Below are positions 8,696 through 17,570 of a stretch of 64,000 bases of DNA, one piece after another (position 1 is the first letter of the stretch; each line of letters begins with the position of its first letter). The notes under the pieces were generated by a model that searched no databases, had not been told where the DNA came from, and saw only the letters and a list, made by a program, of their open reading frames with translations. This stretch comes from Pseudomonas rhizoryzae (GTDB taxonomy: Bacteria > Pseudomonadota > Gammaproteobacteria > Pseudomonadales > Pseudomonadaceae): NCBI RefSeq assembly GCF_005250615.1, contig NZ_SULM01000013.1, positions 1 through 64,000 of the forward strand, written 5' to 3'. Position numbers and translations under genes: made by a program.

Positions 8696-10852
8696 CTATT
8701 TATTCATGGCTTGGTAGTGCTCGGAGTAACCGCACTCTTCAAAAATCAACCTTAGGCCATCCTTGAACACTTCGTAGTCAAACTCCTTTATGTCAAATAT
8801 ATTCTGACCCAAGGAGTGAGACTCCCTATTCATGTATCTGTAGAAAGTAGCAAATTTATCAGCGGACAAAGCAGGCGCCTGAAAAACATTATTGAAATCC
8901 TTCTTCTGAACGAAATTAAAGAAATATTCAACGATGTTACGCATGCAGTTAGCTATTAGCGCCGGCGGAGATGTTTTATCTTTTATGATTGACCAATAGG
9001 ACTGGTAGTCATTTTGAATCTCCTCATACCGCATTGTCGCCACACAGCTACCATTTGCATTCTTAAAAATTCTAAATAAGTGCTGACTCTCTCCGCGCAC
9101 TTTGTGGTTCGCGTGAGTCAACTCATAAAAGAAATATAAGCTATGCGTTAGCACAACGACTTGCTTATACAAATCGTTATTTACGAAATTCTTCTTGATT
9201 AGCTGCCCAATATTAAAAACGTAAAGGTGAGAGAGACTGGAAATGGGATCATCAATCACAACCACTCTAGCTCGAGGGACTGCACCAGCCGTTTTCTGCC
9301 CCTTACAAAGTTCTATGAAATAAAGAAAACTAATAACTGTTTTTTCACCTTCGCTCAGTGAGTGAAAAGCATTTGATTGATCGGCGGCGCGAGATACTCG
9401 ATAAAAATTCTCTCCATACGGCACCACCAAAAACCCATCAATGCCAATCTCTAAAAGCCCTAAGTTAATATTCTCGATTGACTCTTCAATATTGACTGTC
9501 TGCCTTCTAAGTGAGGCAATCTTACGCTTAGATTCTGCAATCCTTGTATTTATCTCGGCAGCTTCCTCATTTATTTTGCTAGCATCTTCTTCAAGCTCCA
9601 ATACTGCTTGCAGATAGGCGGAAATCGTCTGATCAAATTCCCAGCGCATCAGCCTCCAGAAGCGAGACTTTATGTCGTCTTTGGTTTTTTTCTTATTAGC
9701 CAGCCTATCATTGTGTGTACTAATCTTCCCATTCAAATCATTGATAATATCGTTAATCAAATCGACCGCAGGCTTCGTATCGGCAAGGACAACCGATGTG
9801 CTAGGGCTTTTTATCTTGTTGCCAATATGAAGAATATTCTCGCGTACAGCTGCTTTTAGAGCTTCGCAGGCGGCAGTCCAAGCCTCTACAACCTCTTTGG
9901 TAGCAAACGGAAGATTCGAAATATCTTGAGTATTAAGATTTGATGTTTCCGTCTCATAGCGATCTTTGATTGTCTCAAGCTGCTTGATATCCCGTTCGTA
10001 AGCCTCATCAAAAACGCGGCGTATTGAGTCGATAATATTTTGCTTGATTGTTTCCTGCTGGCAAAATGGGCATGCTTGGGAATCTTTATCATCTGAGAGG
10101 TACTGAAGCCCTTGCTTTACCCAATCAGAATTGCCGGTCTTCGCGATAAACTCTGCAACTGATCCATCTTTGCTACCGACTATAACCTTTGACCATAATG
10201 AATCCTCTTCGATAGTCAGCCAGCTAGCCGAAAGAACTGGAACATTTGAGAAGGAAACTGCAGCCTCCCCCTCAATAGATGATGCTTCTGATTTCAAATC
10301 TTCAGCCGTGTAATTAGGCTCATCACTAGGCAAAGGTAATCCAACAATATACTGAAAAAGTAGCTCTGTTCTTTTTAGGTTATCCAGGCAAAACTCGAGA
10401 ACACGATCACCTCCCGTAAAATTTGTTTTAACCCACCAAACCTTGTTACTGGCCTTTGTTTTTTCCTGGCTTACCCTTTCATTTACTTCCAAGGTCAGCT
10501 TTGAATTTTCCTGTTGAGCAGCCAGATTTTTCTCCAGGTTCTTTGTTTCGGTTTCGATTTGCTGGAGAACAGACTTGTTTTCTTTTGAAAGAGTAAATAT
10601 TCCTTTTAAGCTATCTGCCTCGTAAAAATAGTCATTAAGAAAGCTTTGATTGTATACGAGCGTTTCGCAAGCATAGCTCGTTTTCATACTGCACTTTGCA
10701 AATCTCGCCGCGCTGGGGTCATATAGATATTCGGAGATGGTGCTTTTTCCTGCTCCATTTAATCCGTAGATCAAAGACGTCTTATTGGTGAGCGCAATAG
10801 TAGACCTTGACTTGTAACTGGCAACGCCATCTATGTTCAACTCCGTGATCAT
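8696..10852 (-). CDS. RloC/PrrC-like anticodon nuclease (AAA_13 ATPase)
   Basis: 718-aa ATPase with the features of RloC, a tRNA anticodon nuclease that acts in phage exclusion or DNA-damage responses. Walker A, GLNGAGKST, is at 30-38, with long coiled coils around 85-140 and 410-465. Between them lies a CPFC zinc-hook-like motif at 261-264. The ABC signature LSEGEKT is near 499 and Walker B VVVIDDP at 530-536. In the C-terminal domain R638, E642 and H679 reproduce the R-xxx-E...H catalytic triad known from PrrC. I chose the ATG at 10852, with AGGAG 7 bases upstream, over upstream TTG and ATG codons. No type I restriction genes adjoin, as is usual for RloC. Biochemical activity is inferred. 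Confidence 0.75.
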   Translation of the reverse strand: MITELNIDGVASYKSRSTIALTNKTSLIYGLNGAGKSTISEYLYDPSAARFAKCSMKTSYACETLVYNQSFLNDYFYEADSLKGIFTLSKENKSVLQQIETETKNLEKNLAAQQENSKLTLEVNERVSQEKTKASNKVWWVKTNFTGGDRVLEFCLDNLKRTELLFQYIVGLPLPSDEPNYTAEDLKSEASSIEGEAAVSFSNVPVLSASWLTIEEDSLWSKVIVGSKDGSVAEFIAKTGNSDWVKQGLQYLSDDKDSQACPFCQQETIKQNIIDSIRRVFDEAYERDIKQLETIKDRYETETSNLNTQDISNLPFATKEVVEAWTAACEALKAAVRENILHIGNKIKSPSTSVVLADTKPAVDLINDIINDLNGKISTHNDRLANKKKTKDDIKSRFWRLMRWEFDQTISAYLQAVLELEEDASKINEEAAEINTRIAESKRKIASLRRQTVNIEESIENINLGLLEIGIDGFLVVPYGENFYRVSRAADQSNAFHSLSEGEKTVISFLYFIELCKGQKTAGAVPRARVVVIDDPISSLSHLYVFNIGQLIKKNFVNNDLYKQVVVLTHSLYFFYELTHANHKVRGESQHLFRIFKNANGSCVATMRYEEIQNDYQSYWSIIKDKTSPPALIANCMRNIVEYFFNFVQKKDFNNVFQAPALSADKFATFYRYMNRESHSLGQNIFDIKEFDYEVFKDGLRLIFEECGYSEHYQAMNK

Positions 10853-11192
10853 GATCATACTCCTGACTGTTAAATGGCTTTGTATTATTTCTATTGACAA
10901 GGTGCAGTTATGGGCTGACTAGGGAATACCTTTGGATAGGTTCCAAGCTCGCATATCGGCATTCCATGTACTCTCCCCAGAGCGCTTGACAGGGTGGATA
11001 AGCCTACCTGTCTACCTTGTTTTCGACGGGCAGAGCGAGATCTGAAGCTGTCTTGACGAGCGGCTAATTTTGGCCGGAAGAATTTTGCCGTCCGTGCAAA
11101 AGTCAACTGTTTTAGCAGAGGCTTTTGGCTGTACCTCAAGCGATACGCCAATCAGGGCACCCGAAGACGTGGCGAAAAGTAGTCAGGCGGAC

Positions 11193-11234
11193 CCAAACGA
11201 CTACAGGTATATTTCGATACTCCAAACGACTACA
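11193..11234. repeat. Direct repeat upstream of the serine recombinase
   Basis: The 13-mer CCAAACGACTACA occurs at 11193-11205 and again at 11222-11234, a 29-base period, ending 12 bases before the recombinase start codon. Repeats in this position suit a res-type or autoregulatory binding region for the recombinase, but binding is inferred. Confidence 0.45.
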
Positions 11235-11246
11235 CCGGAGCCCGCC

Positions 11247-11876
11247 ATGTTCGTTCGTGCCTACCTTCGCGCCTCGACCGACGATCAGGACGCCACCCGA
11301 GCACGGGAGGCCTTGCGCGCGTTCGCCGCCGAGCACGGCGCCCGGATCGCGGCGACCTACGTCGAGAACGCTTCCGGCACCCTGCTGGATCGTCGCGAAC
11401 TGCTGCGCCTGCTGGCCGATGCCGAGCCTGGGGACGTGCTGCTGGTGGAAGCTGTCGACCGGCTGTCCCGTCTTGACCGTGCGACCTGGGACCAGCTGCG
11501 CGACCGGATCGCCCGGGCGGGCCTGCAGGTGGTTTCCCTCGATCTACCGCTGACCCATGCACTGATCCGGCCAGCGGCGGCCGGTGGCGATGGCCTGCAA
11601 GAGTGGATGACGCGGGCTCTATCCCAGATGTTCTTGGAATTCATGGCGGCGTTCGCCAGGAAAGATTATGAGACGCGCAGGGCCAGGGCGGCCCAGGGTA
11701 TCGCCAAGGCGAAGGCGGCGGGGATCTATAAGGGCAGGCCAAGGGATGAGCAGCTGCACGCGCGGATCCGCGAATGCCTGGACAGAGGGATGTCTGTGCG
11801 TGGGACGGCTAAGCTACTCCAGTGCTCCACCAGTACCGTCAATCGGTGCCGGACCATCCTTTACGCCGCTCAGTGA
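11247..11876 (+). CDS. Serine recombinase (resolvase/invertase family)
   Basis: 209-aa site-specific recombinase. It begins MFVRAYLRASTDDQDATRAR, which contains the catalytic Ser of the YxRaSTxxQ motif near residue 10. The resolvase core continues with VEAVDRLSRLDR near 68 and the long E-helix (LEFMAAFARKDYETRRARAAQGI). A C-terminal helix-turn-helix follows (GMSVRGTAKLLQCSTSTVNRC near 184-204). The ATG at 11247 begins the conserved domain; an in-frame extension upstream lacks homology. It is probably a cargo mobility or resolution gene. Confidence 0.85.
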   Translation: MFVRAYLRASTDDQDATRAREALRAFAAEHGARIAATYVENASGTLLDRRELLRLLADAEPGDVLLVEAVDRLSRLDRATWDQLRDRIARAGLQVVSLDLPLTHALIRPAAAGGDGLQEWMTRALSQMFLEFMAAFARKDYETRRARAAQGIAKAKAAGIYKGRPRDEQLHARIRECLDRGMSVRGTAKLLQCSTSTVNRCRTILYAAQ

Positions 11877-11890
11877 AGACCGACATAACT

Positions 11891-12262
11891 ATGAGTAAAG
11901 AACGCCTCATTGGGACCTGCCACTGCGGTTTAGTACAGCTGACGCTGTTTTCAAAGCCCAACCATGCCATCAGCTGCAATTGCTCAATCTGCCGCCGATT
12001 GGGGGCAATCTGGGCCATCTATGATCACAGCGCTGTTTCGTTCAAGGGTCATCCAGAGCACACGCAAGCCTATGAGTGGGGACAGAAGACAATTCTGACC
12101 TACAGATGCAGGGTTTGCGGCTGTGTATCCCATTGGGAGTCTGCACCAGACCAACCACGGTCCGAGTGCGGCGTTAACCTGAACAACTTTGAAGCCGGCC
12201 CTATGGGTGACGTGCCCATCAGGCGGTTTGATGGTGCAGACACCTGGCAGTATCTAGATTAA
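11891..12262 (+). CDS. GFA-family (CENP-V/GFA domain) zinc protein
   Basis: 123-aa protein of the glutathione-dependent formaldehyde-activating family. The zinc-binding pattern is visible: GTCHCG near residue 10, CNCSICRR near 29-36, and YRCRVCGCVSHW near 75. The family binds zinc; activity on formaldehyde adducts is proved only for a few members, so the substrate here is unknown. It follows the recombinase by 14 bases. Confidence 0.85.
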   Translation: MSKERLIGTCHCGLVQLTLFSKPNHAISCNCSICRRLGAIWAIYDHSAVSFKGHPEHTQAYEWGQKTILTYRCRVCGCVSHWESAPDQPRSECGVNLNNFEAGPMGDVPIRRFDGADTWQYLD

Positions 12263-12308
12263 ACATAATCGCTACTTATCCGTAGCCGGCTTGTTACGGC
12301 CAAATAGT

Positions 12309-12344
12309 AATGTCGCGATCCAGCCAGATAGAAATGTCCCGATC
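12309..12344. repeat. Subterminal repeats of the ISNCY-like element
   Basis: Two near-identical 12-mers in direct orientation, AATGTCGCGATC (12309-12320) and AATGTCCCGATC (12333-12344), lie 24 bases apart just before the transposase gene. Such repeats are typical of the left end of this transposon group. I found no matching inverted copy after the gene, so the right end may be lost or diverged. Confidence 0.5.
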
Positions 12345-12394
12345 ACTTGCAGCGGCTAGCCTACCGGTTTTCCAGTCGACGCGGAGCGATCAGG

Positions 12395-13801
12395 ATGTCA
12401 GCCTACGAGCGGATCACGATGAGCCTACGTGAAGTTGATCGTCTCAAGGTCATCCAGGCGGTGACCGAGGGTTTCCTCACGCCTACCCGTGCCGCCCAAC
12501 GCCTGCAGTTGAGTACCCGGCAAATTCACCGCCTGGTCCAGCGTTACCGCGAAGCTGGCGTTCTAGGGCTCACCTCCAGAAAGCGCGGCCAGCCCAGCAA
12601 CCATCAGCTGCGTCCAGGCCTTGAGCGGCGTGCCGCGAATCTGATCCGCGCGCACTATCAGGATTTTGGCCCTACGCTCGCCGCCGAGAAGCTGGCCGAG
12701 TGCCACGGCCTGCGTATGGCCAAAGAAACGGTCAGGCGGATCATGATGGATGCGGGATTGTGGACGCCTCGTCGGCAGCGCCCGCCCAAGGTGTACCAGC
12801 CACGCAATCGCCGAGCCTGCCTGGGCGAGTTGATCCAGATCGATGGCAGCGATCATCGCTGGTTCGAGGACCGAGCGCCGGCATGTACCCTGCTGGTCTA
12901 CATCGATGATGCCACCAGTCGCCTGATGCACCTGGCCTTCGCCCGCAGCGAATCGACCTTCAGCTACTTTCAGGCTACCCGGGCCTATTTGGAGCACCAC
13001 GGGAAGCCCTTGGCGCTCTACAGCGACAAGGCTAGTGTGTTCCGAGTCAACAACAAGGACGCCCAGGGCGGCGCTGGCCACACGCACTTCGCTCGGGCCA
13101 TGTTCGAGCTGAATATCGATACCTTTTGCGCTAACTCCAGCCAGGCCAAGGGGCGTGTCGAACGTGCTCACCTCACCTTGCAGGATCGTCTGGTCAAGGA
13201 GCTGCGACTGCGACATATCAGCACTGTCGAGGCCGCGAACGCCTATCTCCCGCTGTTCATGGTTGATTACAACCGGCGATTCGCCAAACCGCCCCGCTCT
13301 GATTTTGATTCCCACCGCCCAATCCGCGGCGACGAGGACCTGACCCTTATCTTCACGTGGCGCGAGCCGCGGAGAGTGTCGAAGAGCCTCACGCTGCAAT
13401 ACGACAAGCGCCTCTTTGTCCTGCACGATACGCCGCAGACGCGTGCATTGGCCGGCCGTTACGCCGAGATCTATCACTACCCGGACGGCCAAATCGAGGT
13501 GCGATCGGAAGGCGCTGCGTTGCCCTATGGCATCCTCGATCAGCTGCCCGAGGTCAACCAGGGCGCTATCGTCGATAATAAGCGGCTGGGGCACGTTCTG
13601 CAGGTCGCGCAGCGGATGCAAGAGCAGCGCGATAGCCGTCGTTCCCAAGCGGTACCGGGCAATCCGAAGCCAACCAAAGCGCAACGCCAGGAGCCGCCGA
13701 AGAAGAAGGCCAAAGAGTTCATGCCAGAGGACATCCTAGCTGCTCTGCAGCAAGGCTCACTGCCGAAGCGGAGCCGCCATGCGTCAATCGATCAGCGCTG
13801 A
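12395..13801 (+). mobile_element. ISNCY-like transposase (DDE)
   Basis: 468-aa integrase-fold transposase. N-terminal helix-turn-helix regions (AAQRLQLSTRQIHRLVQRYREAG) precede an rve domain. The catalytic acids are visible as IQIDGSDHRWFEDR near 148, LYSDKASVF near 209 and AKGRVERAHLTLQDRL near 250. I chose the ATG at 12395 (GGAG 8 bases upstream); an upstream in-frame start adds 16 unsupported residues. The C-terminus is basic and Pro-rich. The gene appears intact, but only the left terminal repeats are recognisable. It could also be filed as IS481-related; the ISDol1-like group of ISNCY fits best from memory. Confidence 0.75.
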
Positions 13802-14021
13802 AGGACTCAGTGCTTTGGTGGCTGCCGGGGCCGCATGGGATGTACGAGCTGTTCCAGGCCCCGACGGACATGGATGGCAACTGCAGGTACGCTACAGCAA
13901 AGAAAGCCGGCACTTCCCTCTCCGCTCGCGACGGGAGTTGGTCAGGGTATTTCGCTCGCTGGACACGCTCAATAGGTATGCGCAGAGCGTTGGAATACAC
14001 GCTTTCCGGGTGGAGACCTGA
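13779..14021 (+). CDS. Small protein overlapping the transposase 3' end
   Basis: 80 aa, beginning MRQSISAEGLSALVAAGAA and overlapping the transposase gene by 23 bases. The central part, WQLQVRYSKESRHFPLRS, then RVFRSLDTLNRYAQSVGIHAF, resembles the short ParC-type partition-associated proteins, which carry an LQVR...VRVFRKLDT..YLR..G pattern. The resemblance is from memory. The overlap suggests translational coupling to the transposase and possibly a role in the element. Function is not known. Confidence 0.55.
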   Translation: MRQSISAEGLSALVAAGAAWDVRAVPGPDGHGWQLQVRYSKESRHFPLRSRRELVRVFRSLDTLNRYAQSVGIHAFRVET

Positions 14022-14081
14022 AAGATACGGACTGCGGTTGAAGGCAAGCCGGCGGTGTTCGGCGCTTGTCGAACGCCAAAC

Positions 14082-14519
14082 TCAGAAACCAGTAACCCCA
14101 CCGGCGACCTTAGTATGGCTGGAACAATCTGCTAGCCCTTGCAGAATGCCGCAGGACTCAATGGGGCGGGCTCCACCGCACCTTTTACGTAAAGCAGCCA
14201 TGTGCTGCTTTAGCTGCAGCAATGCCGCGATTCGCTCTTCCACCTGCTGAAGATGTGAGTCCAGCAGTGCGTTGACCTCGCTACAGTCTTGGGTGGGGTT
14301 ATCCCGCAGCCCCTGCAGAGCGCGTATCTCGGCATGCGTCATGTCCAGCGTGCGGCAGTGCAGAACGAACTGCAATTGCTCAAGGTGGGCCTTGCTGTAC
14401 AACCGGTAATTCCCGCCGCTACGTGCTGGTGCCGACAGCAGCCCTTCCTTCTCAAAGTAGCGGATGGTCACGACTTCGCATCCTGTGAGCCGGGCTAGCT
14501 CCCCAATTCTCATTTCCAC
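14082..14519 (-). CDS. cadR: Cd(II)/Pb(II)-responsive MerR-family regulator CadR
   Basis: 145-aa metal-sensing regulator that remodels the cadA promoter when it binds Cd or Pb. The MerR helix-turn-helix is at residues 1-40 (MRIGELARLTGCEVVTIRYFEKEGLL), followed by a coiled-coil dimer helix (about 80-118). Metal-ligand cysteines are C79, C114 and C123, equivalent to C77, C112 and C119 of known CadR, and an extra C132 is present. It is divergent from cadA, with the operator-promoter in the 83-base gap. Confidence 0.93.
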   Translation of the reverse strand: MEMRIGELARLTGCEVVTIRYFEKEGLLSAPARSGGNYRLYSKAHLEQLQFVLHCRTLDMTHAEIRALQGLRDNPTQDCSEVNALLDSHLQQVEERIAALLQLKQHMAALRKRCGGARPIESCGILQGLADCSSHTKVAGGVTGF

Positions 14520-14537
14520 TTCGACCGCCTTGAGCGC

Positions 14538-14568
14538 TTGACTCTATAGTAGCTATAGGGATTGTAAT
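14538..14568 (+). promoter_or_regulatory. CadR-controlled cadA promoter
   Basis: A -35 box TTGACT (14538-14543) and -10 box TGTAAT (14563-14568) are separated by 19 bases, the stretched spacer that MerR-type activators correct by DNA distortion. Inside the spacer is a perfect dyad, CTATAG-TAG-CTATAG (14544-14558), the expected CadR site. The layout is seen directly; binding is inferred from the family. Confidence 0.85.
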
Positions 14569-14602
14569 GCTCCCCCTTCAACGATGAAAGTGGGGTCTGG
14601 AC

Positions 14603-17017
14603 ATGAGCGATTGCGGATCAAAGGGATGCGGTTGCAGCTCGGCCGCATCAGGCCCTCTCCTTACGCCCGAATCGACGGCCAGCGCCTTGGCCGAGGCTAA
14701 GGAAGCTCACTACCTCATCCAGAACATGGACTGCCCCACAGAGGAAGCGCTCATTCGGCGCAGGCTGGGCGGCATGTCTGACGTGGTCGGCTTAGAATTC
14801 AACCTGATGCAGCGCACGCTGATCGTGCGGCACAACCTGCCGTCGTTGTCCCCGATAGAAGAAGCCCTGTCGGCGGTCGGTATGCGGGCGGTGCTTCAGG
14901 GAGACGAACCAAGCACGCAGATTACCCGTCTTGGCATCGCCCAGATGGATTGCCCTACCGAAGAGACCCTGATTCGAAACAAGCTCGCCCTTCTGCCTGG
15001 TGTAGTCGATCTGGACTTCAATCTAATACAGCGCACATTGACTGTGCGTCATACCGCCAGCGCACGAGTCAAGATACTCGATGCGATCCAGTCGTTAGGC
15101 TTCGAGGCCCTAGAGCTGGATACCCAGGATTATCGCACTCCACCATCCAGGGCCTATAGCGACTCGACGCCGTGGCTGCAGCTCGGCTTCTCTCTTGCTG
15201 CTGCAATAGCCGCAGAGGGCGTGTACTGGTATCTAGGTGGCAATCACTGGTCGGTCCTGGTGTTGGCGTTGATTGCCATCTCCATGGGCGGCTTGTCCAC
15301 CTACAAGAAGGGCTGGATAGCGCTTAAAAACCGCAACCTCAACATGAACGCCCTGATGTCGATTGCCGTCACCGGGGCCATGTTGATCGGCCATTGGCCG
15401 GAGGCGGCGATGGTGATGGTGTTGTTCGCCCTCGCCGAGGTCATTGAGGCTAAGTCGCTGGATCGTGCCCGCAATGCCATCCGGGATCTACTCGACCTAG
15501 CCCCTGAGCAAGCCACGGTGCAGCAGCCTGACGGTAGTTGGCTCGCTGTGGAGGCCAAGCAGGTCGCAATCGGTAGCCGGGTGCGAGTGCGGCCGGGCGA
15601 GCGCATCGCCCTCGATGGCGTGCTGCTAGAGGGCGGGTCCACTGTGAGCCAAGCGCCGATCACCGGGGAAAGCCTTCCCGTTGAAAAGGTCCCTGGCGAC
15701 CCGGTCTATGCCGGCACCATCAACGAATCGGGGTCCTTCGAATACCACGTCACGGCGATGGCCGGTAACTCCACCTTGGCACGCATCATCCAAATGGTGG
15801 AAGAAGCGCAAGGGAGCCGCGCTCCAACCCAGCGCTTCGTCGATCAATTCGCCCGCTGGTACACGCCTGCCGTTTTCGTGCTGGCCATTGCCGTGGCGGT
15901 ACTGCCGCCCCTGCTTCTGGGCGCAGCTTGGATGGAGTGGATCTATCGGGCCCTGATTCTGCTGGTGGTGGCCTGCCCCTGCGCCTTGGTCATTTCCACC
16001 CCGGTCACCATTGTCAGCGGGCTGGCTGCCGCAGCACGTCAAGGCATCCTCATCAAGGGTGGGGTGTACTTGGAGGATGGTCGCAAGCTGCGATGGCTAG
16101 CCTTGGACAAGACCGGCACGCTCACCCACGGCAAACCCGAGCAGACCGATGCCATCTCCCTGAACAGCGCCTTGACCGACAGCAGTCGCAGCATTGCAGC
16201 GAGTCTCGCCAGCCGCTCTGATCATCCGGTATCCAAAGCCATCGCGAAAGCCGCCATCGGCGACGGTGTGGTGCTGCGAGAGGTCGGGGAATTTGCCGCG
16301 CTGCCTGGCCAGGGCGTACGCGGTGTGATCAATGGAGAGATCTATCATCTTGGCAACCATCGAATGGTCGACGGATTGGGGGGAGGCTCCGCGGACCTGA
16401 AACAACGTATCACCGCGCTCGAACGCGAGGGCAAGACCGTAGTGATGCTGGTAGGGGCTGACGATGTACTGGCGATCTTTGCTGTCGCCGACACCATCAA
16501 GGACAGCAGTCGCAGTGCGATAGCCGAGCTGCATGCGCTGGGTATCCAGACCGTGATCCTGACGGGCGATAATCCACATACCGCCCAAGCAATTGCTGTT
16601 CAGGCCGGCATAGATCGCGCCCAAGGTAACTTGCTACCGGCCGACAAGGTGCGCGAAGTCGAACAGCTTGCCCAGTCCAGTAAGGTCGGCATGGTAGGAG
16701 ACGGTATCAACGATGCCCCGGCATTGGCACGCGCCAATATTGGCTTTGCAATGGGGGCTGCGGGCACCGACACGGCCATCGAGACAGCAGACATAGCACT
16801 CATGGACGATGACCTGCGCAAGATCCCGACCTTCGTCAGGCTGTCTCACGCCACCGCTCACGTGCTCTTGCAAAACATCGTGCTCGCGCTTGGCCTGAAG
16901 GCTGCATTCCTGGTGCTCACCTTCACGGGGCAAGCAACCATGTGGATGGCCGTATTCGCCGATATGGGAGCCAGCCTGCTGGTGGTCGGCAACGGCTTGA
17001 GGCTACTGCGCCGATAA
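14603..17017 (+). CDS. cadA: Cd/Zn/Pb-exporting P1B-type ATPase CadA
   Basis: 804-aa inner-membrane efflux ATPase that exports Cd(II), Zn(II) or Pb(II). A Cys-rich N-terminus (CGSKGCGCS) leads into two heavy-metal-associated domains whose metal motifs read NMDCPTEE (41-48) and QMDCPTEE (114-121), an MDCPTE variant. The actuator motif is TGESLP, the membrane metal site VACPCALVIS, the phosphorylation site DKTGTLTHGK and the hinge GDGINDAPALA. All catalytic motifs are intact. It is transcribed from the CadR-type promoter. Confidence 0.95.
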   Translation: MSDCGSKGCGCSSAASGPLLTPESTASALAEAKEAHYLIQNMDCPTEEALIRRRLGGMSDVVGLEFNLMQRTLIVRHNLPSLSPIEEALSAVGMRAVLQGDEPSTQITRLGIAQMDCPTEETLIRNKLALLPGVVDLDFNLIQRTLTVRHTASARVKILDAIQSLGFEALELDTQDYRTPPSRAYSDSTPWLQLGFSLAAAIAAEGVYWYLGGNHWSVLVLALIAISMGGLSTYKKGWIALKNRNLNMNALMSIAVTGAMLIGHWPEAAMVMVLFALAEVIEAKSLDRARNAIRDLLDLAPEQATVQQPDGSWLAVEAKQVAIGSRVRVRPGERIALDGVLLEGGSTVSQAPITGESLPVEKVPGDPVYAGTINESGSFEYHVTAMAGNSTLARIIQMVEEAQGSRAPTQRFVDQFARWYTPAVFVLAIAVAVLPPLLLGAAWMEWIYRALILLVVACPCALVISTPVTIVSGLAAAARQGILIKGGVYLEDGRKLRWLALDKTGTLTHGKPEQTDAISLNSALTDSSRSIAASLASRSDHPVSKAIAKAAIGDGVVLREVGEFAALPGQGVRGVINGEIYHLGNHRMVDGLGGGSADLKQRITALEREGKTVVMLVGADDVLAIFAVADTIKDSSRSAIAELHALGIQTVILTGDNPHTAQAIAVQAGIDRAQGNLLPADKVREVEQLAQSSKVGMVGDGINDAPALARANIGFAMGAAGTDTAIETADIALMDDDLRKIPTFVRLSHATAHVLLQNIVLALGLKAAFLVLTFTGQATMWMAVFADMGASLLVVGNGLRLLRR

Positions 17018-17153
17018 GTAGGACAATCGCCCCGTAGCAGGCTCATAGCCGCCCAACGTACTTACCTGGTCAGTTAGTCGACCACGGGGTAGTCCGCACG
17101 ATCTTCACCTCTAGTCGGCTATGACCTGCAGGAGATCTTCACAACACAAAAAT

Positions 17154-17181
17154 ATATTCGTATATTCGAATATACGAATAT
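17154..17181. promoter_or_regulatory. ArsR operator: perfect 28-base palindrome
   Basis: A perfect 28-base inverted repeat with no spacer; the left arm is ATATTCGTATATTC (17154-17167) and the right arm is its exact complement. It lies 19 bases before the ArsR start codon and must overlap the ars promoter. ArsR/SmtB proteins bind AT-rich dyads of this type and leave DNA on binding As(III). Confidence 0.8.
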
Positions 17182-17200
17182 TTGAATGACTAGGCCTCAC

Positions 17201-17551
17201 ATGGACCTCCAGCCGCATACGTTTTTCAAGTGCCTCGCCGACGAGACACGAGTCCGGATCATGCTCATGCTCGCCGCTGAGGGCGAGCTATGCGTTTGCG
17301 AATTGATTTGGGCGCTCGACGATAGTCAGCCGAAGGTCTCTCGCCACCTGGCTCAACTCCGCGTCTGCGGTTTGCTGGAGGATCGCCGGCAAGGTCAGTG
17401 GATCTACTACCGCCTTCATCCGAAGCTGCCTCAATGGGCAATGGATGTGCTCCAGGCAACGCTCGAGGCGAATCGCTCTTGGCTTGGCGAAGACCAGGGC
17501 CGCCTTGCTTCGATGGAAGGTCGCCCGGTACGCCAGGCCTCCTGTTGCTAA
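17201..17551 (+). CDS. arsR: Arsenic-responsive repressor ArsR
   Basis: 116-aa winged-helix repressor of the ars operon. The domain runs FFKCLADETRVRIMLML, then the As(III)-binding ELCVCEL motif near residue 29, then the recognition helix DSQPKVSRHLAQLRVCGLL. Two further Cys end the protein (ASCC). The ATG at 17201 gives the usual N-terminus; an ATG at 17186 is also possible but has no ribosome site and lies closer to the operator. It is the first gene of arsR-arsB-arsC-arsH. Confidence 0.92.
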   Translation: MDLQPHTFFKCLADETRVRIMLMLAAEGELCVCELIWALDDSQPKVSRHLAQLRVCGLLEDRRQGQWIYYRLHPKLPQWAMDVLQATLEANRSWLGEDQGRLASMEGRPVRQASCC

Positions 17552-17570
17552 GTGATTTCGGAGACTTGAC

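Noticed and set aside
12563-13684. 373-codon open frame on the minus strand
   Set aside because: Antisense to the ISNCY-like transposase with intact catalytic motifs.
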